Source: Rhinopithecus roxellana
Lineage: Eukaryota > Chordata > Mammalia > Primates > Cercopithecidae
Assembly: GCF_007565055.1 (NCBI RefSeq)
Contig: NC_044553.1
Location: 44,939,420-45,003,419 of the forward strand
Direction: 5' to 3'
Length of the DNA stretch: 64,000 bases
Below are positions 60,771 to 64,000 of the stretch, in pieces. Within the stretch, counting starts at the first letter, position 1, and every line of letters begins with the position of its first letter. The position numbers were made by a program, and so were the translations under genes. The notes below the pieces were generated by a model that saw only the letters and a program-made list of their open reading frames with translations, had not been told where the DNA came from and did not search any database.

Positions 60771-62711
60771 TTTATGTTCTTTCTGGTTCCATGCAGCTTC
60801 TGTGGGGGCACAAGCACTTCTTTCCTGGCTTGAGGCTTGCCATTTCTGATGTTCACCTTTAGGCCATCCAAAGCTCTGTCTCTTTGATATTCTAGGCCTT
60901 TCTCAGCCAGGAAGCAGCCAGCCCTCTGTCCCCAGGACCTGTGTCTTGCCTGCTTCCCCTCAGTCATCCCAGTCTGCTCTCCATGCTGCCCCACTGGCTG
61001 GGAGCTCTGGTCTCACCTCTGCCAAACATCTCTACACCCTCCCAGGGGCGGCTCAAATGGCACGGATGGCTTCTCTCTTCCACCTGGCTCTCCAGGACTG
61101 CCTCCCTTGCGTCTCCTGTAACACTGCACACTGGCCTGTGCAGGTTTTGTCTTTGTGTCTGAAGGGTCAGCTGTGCAAGCTCTTGTCTAGCTGTCTATTG
61201 TCCTGTGACTCCTAGCACTGAGCACCACACACTGAAGGCACAATTTTGCCTCGGGCCCAACGTCTGCCTTCGGCATTCAGTAGATGTGGTGAAGAAGCTG
61301 AACTCCAGGTATCCTGTTGATCCAGCTACAGTGGATGATTACTGCTGGTTTGCTTGAGTTTTGCCATGGCCATGTTGACCACTCAGTCAATAAATAAACC
61401 CCAGGAAACTGCTGACAACCCATGACATGATGCCTCCTTTGGCATCATCAATTACAAAATGTGCCATATTTGTCGCTTATCCTACCTCTTCCCTTGGGAA
61501 CCCAGTGATCTGTTGCTTGTCCTTGAACACCGTCTCAAACCTGCTTGCAGAACCGTCATTCACACTCAGGTGTGATAAGTGATAGTTCTCCTTTTGCTCC
61601 TCTTGGTGGGGGCGTGCATCCTGTTTTAACTGGAACCAAAGCTGAAGAAGGATCGATGGAAGAATGGCAGACAACCTCAGGCAAGGGACCATGCCTACCT
61701 CCAGGAATTACACCTAGGCCACATGAGTTCATCTTTATTTTGACTTTTGATATTCTCTAAGGGATAATTTTCTGCGGAAAGATCTCAGGGTGGGGAGGCT
61801 GGGGCCCTGCTGACTGTGAGAGTTCCTTTGCCAGCTGATAAGTGTGTCTGTCAGCTCCCAAAGAAAGGGGTGCCCCATAACCTGACCTTGCTCTTCTCCT
61901 CTTACCTTCTGGGCAGCTCCTTCATGGGCTCCTCACCTTCCTCTCACTCTCCAACAATGGGCTTCTTTCAGCCCCGGCCCCTTCCCTTTGCCATTTCCCT
62001 CTCCCTGAGCTCATCTATTCTCATGGTTTCATTAGCACCTCTTTGCAGATGACGGGCAAGTCGACCTCTTCAGCCATGACCCTTTCCTGTGCCCCAGACT
62101 GCATTTCCAACCGCTGACAGGACATCTCCACTCTCAGGTCTGAAGGCCCCTCAGTGTGCCCAAGGCAGCGTCCTCCATCTTCTCACTGCCTTCAAAATGA
62201 CTTCCTCAGTGGGCATCTATTCAAGCAGGCCTCCTGCCAGGCTTCCTAGAGTCCCTGGCTAGCAACTTTGGAGTCAGTTATCAACTCTATTGAATGCTGG
62301 TCATGCATCAGGCATCAGGCTTGGGCTAAGGGTAGAGAAATGAATAAAAGTCACTGAGAGACCTTAAGGGACTCAGCCTAAAGAAGAGACATGCACGAAG
62401 AACTTAAGACAATCTCAAGATTGAGAGAGGTGTGCAGGGTGCTATGCAGGGCAGCATTCCACAAACGCTTCTTGGTGAGGAGGTCTCAGTCTTGGCTGGT
62501 CTTGCCTTCCCTTCCTGTTCCCACTGCTGCCATGTTGGTTCAGTCTCCTGTCACTCACAACAAGATTAACAGCAACGGTCTCTTCTCTGTCTCCTTGATG
62601 GTAAATTTCTCTTCAATGCCAACTAATTTTCCCAAAGTGCTGCTCTTACCAACTCTCAAGAAAACAATTCACTTTGTGCTCTATCCTTTCTCTGCGGCCT
62701 TACTTTATCAC
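60771..62711 (+). other. Non-coding, no recognised element
   Basis: Pyrimidine-rich unique-looking sequence with short ORFs lacking similarity. No splice-bounded exon stands out. Confidence 0.4.
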
Positions 62712-62941
62712 AGTGGTTAGCAGGTGAGCTCTAGTGTCAGGCTCACCATACTAGAATCTCAGCCCTGCTACTTAGTTGCTCTGTGATCTTTGACAAGATA
62801 CTTAACCTCTCTGTGCTCCGCTTTCCCAATCGGTCAAATGGGGATAATAATAATGCCGACTTTACTGAGTTATAAGGACAGAATGAATTAATACAGGCAA
62901 AAATTATAAGCCCTGAATAAGTGGTAGCTATTATTATTGTT
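62712..62941 (+). mobile_element. MIR SINE, sense, well preserved
   Basis: gtggttagcaggtgagctct, tctcagccctgctacttag, taacctctctgtgctccg and caaatggggataataataat appear in MIR order, nearly full length. Confidence 0.9.
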
Positions 62942-64000
62942 CTTTTCCATTGCTTTTGAGTAGAAGGGGCTCTTCGTTCCTTTAAGGCTTCCTCGAAAGC
63001 CTTGTGTAGTTTTCTCTCTTTTCTCCATGATGTTGCCCTTGTCTAAGACTGGTTTTTCTGGTTATGTTGCTCCTGCCCACTTCTCAGAGCCAGCTCAGTC
63101 TCCTTAACTTGAGTGGAATGTTCCCCAGTACCTGAAATAAATAAAACTTTCTTTACAAAAACACATGGTAGGCCAGATTTGGCCCGTGGATTGTAGTTTG
63201 ATGAGCCCAGCTCCAGATGAGAGCCAGTTTGCTGGACAAATTCACTGCTTAGCAAGCCTCTCCGAATTTTCCTCCCAGGAACAGATGCATTCCTTGTTGT
63301 TTGGACTCCAGTCAGCCCCGGCAAATGTTTCAGTGGCCTGGAGAGCTAAGGTGAGCAAGTGCTCCTTGCCTGACAGCTTTGTTCCTGAGATCAGCCAGAG
63401 CAAGAGAGGATGGGACCCAGGGGGCTGAAGACATTTAAGCAAAAGAAAACCAGAAGTTCTTCTCATCCCTTTCTTCCTCCCTAACCCACGGTCCATTCCC
63501 GCTGCCCTCAGCCCTGGTCCCAGAGGTAAATAAATAGACGTTTTATAACCACTTTGGACAGATTTTTGTTATTAAGAAAGGAAATTAAAAGTCTCTTAAG
63601 TGTAGATAATATGGAGCTTGCTAGACAAATTGACAATAGCCAGGAAATTTGAAACGCAGGGCTCCAAGGTCCTCCACCAGAGTGCCTTTCGTTTGTGATC
63701 TCTCTGGGCTTGCCTGGCTTCTGGGTGTGACGGTGCAGCCTCAAATGTTCTGTCAGTGGACGCCGTGGTTCTCTGTGAGAAACACATTCTGTGGGCTGTG
63801 CTGCTTTGCCCAGTATTGATGAGGCATTTGTGAGGACCCTTCCTCCTCCTCAGGCTCCAATTTCCCCTTTTTCCTCCTTGAAGCTTGGGGGAAGGCAATC
63901 AGCTCCCCCAAAAGAGCCCAAACCCCTAAGCTCTGGGGCACCCTCTTTTAATGGAATCCTTTTTTAAGGGAGACAGAAACATTTCTCTCGGGAACTGTCC
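62942..64000 (+). other. Non-coding to window end
   Basis: No repeat or gene recognised. Overlapping short ORFs on both strands at 63043-63941 have no similarity I can name. Confidence 0.4.

Noticed and set aside
1..64000. CRISPR arrays, operons, bacterial-type systems
   Set aside because: Spliced gene structure and primate repeats show this is vertebrate nuclear DNA. No regularly spaced repeats were seen.
1..64000. tRNA, rRNA or small RNA genes
   Set aside because: No cloverleaf with A/B boxes outside the Alu/MIR SINEs, and no rRNA or snRNA signature was noticed.

Overview
The window is nuclear DNA from a primate, most likely an Old World monkey (Cercopithecidae). It holds one intron-containing gene, POLR2M (GRINL1A, Gdown1), with an intact four-exon reading frame. 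The rest is dominated by Alu, L1, L2, MIR, Tigger, MaLR and ERV1 repeats. Two young Alus (38012-38332 and 42811-43116) carry AluYR-like diagnostic bases ('ggctcaagcctgtaat', 'gagatccggccactgc') that I associate with macaque/baboon-lineage Alus. POLR2M differs from the human protein, as I remember it, at about 20 positions.

Layout: 1-15300 is non-coding DNA upstream of the POLR2M promoter, with ancient MIR/L1/L2 relics, three full Alus, an Alu monomer and a probable solo ERV1 LTR. In human this interval lies between MYZAP and POLR2M, inside the GCOM1 combined transcription unit; I see no MYZAP exon here. 15340-16060 is a CpG-island promoter and first exon. POLR2M coding exons are 15688-15800, 17564-18211, 20852-21056 and 23079-23222 (369 codons plus stop). 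A second, overlapping frame opens at 15573 and matches a known human alternative-frame isoform. 24600-28000 is a mosaic of old antisense L1 with Alu pieces and a (TG)n tract.

30960-43435 is the most structured part, a nest of four elements. An L2 is split at a TA by a full-length Tigger1 (31151-41874). The Tigger1 is split by a full-length antisense L1 with a roughly 1.07-kb 3' transduction (whole insertion 32869-40476, 15-bp target-site duplications). The L1 ORF2 is in turn split by a young AluYR (38012-38332). A second, inverted Tigger1 piece lies at 42648-43140. 45684-47729 is another nest: a MaLR (MLT1-type) LTR containing an Alu, which contains a solo LTR12 (HERV9-type) LTR.

47730-64000 has no gene I can support. 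It holds MIRs, an AluJ, a MER5A, a short L1 3' end and two CTCF-like motifs (49451 and 60051).

I found no new multi-gene system. The observations most worth checking are the L1 3' transduction, the dual-frame POLR2M first exon with its GC donor, and a small scrambled duplication of POLR2M intron 1/exon 2 sequence inside intron 2. Repeat family names rest on consensus sequences recalled from memory, not on a database run.
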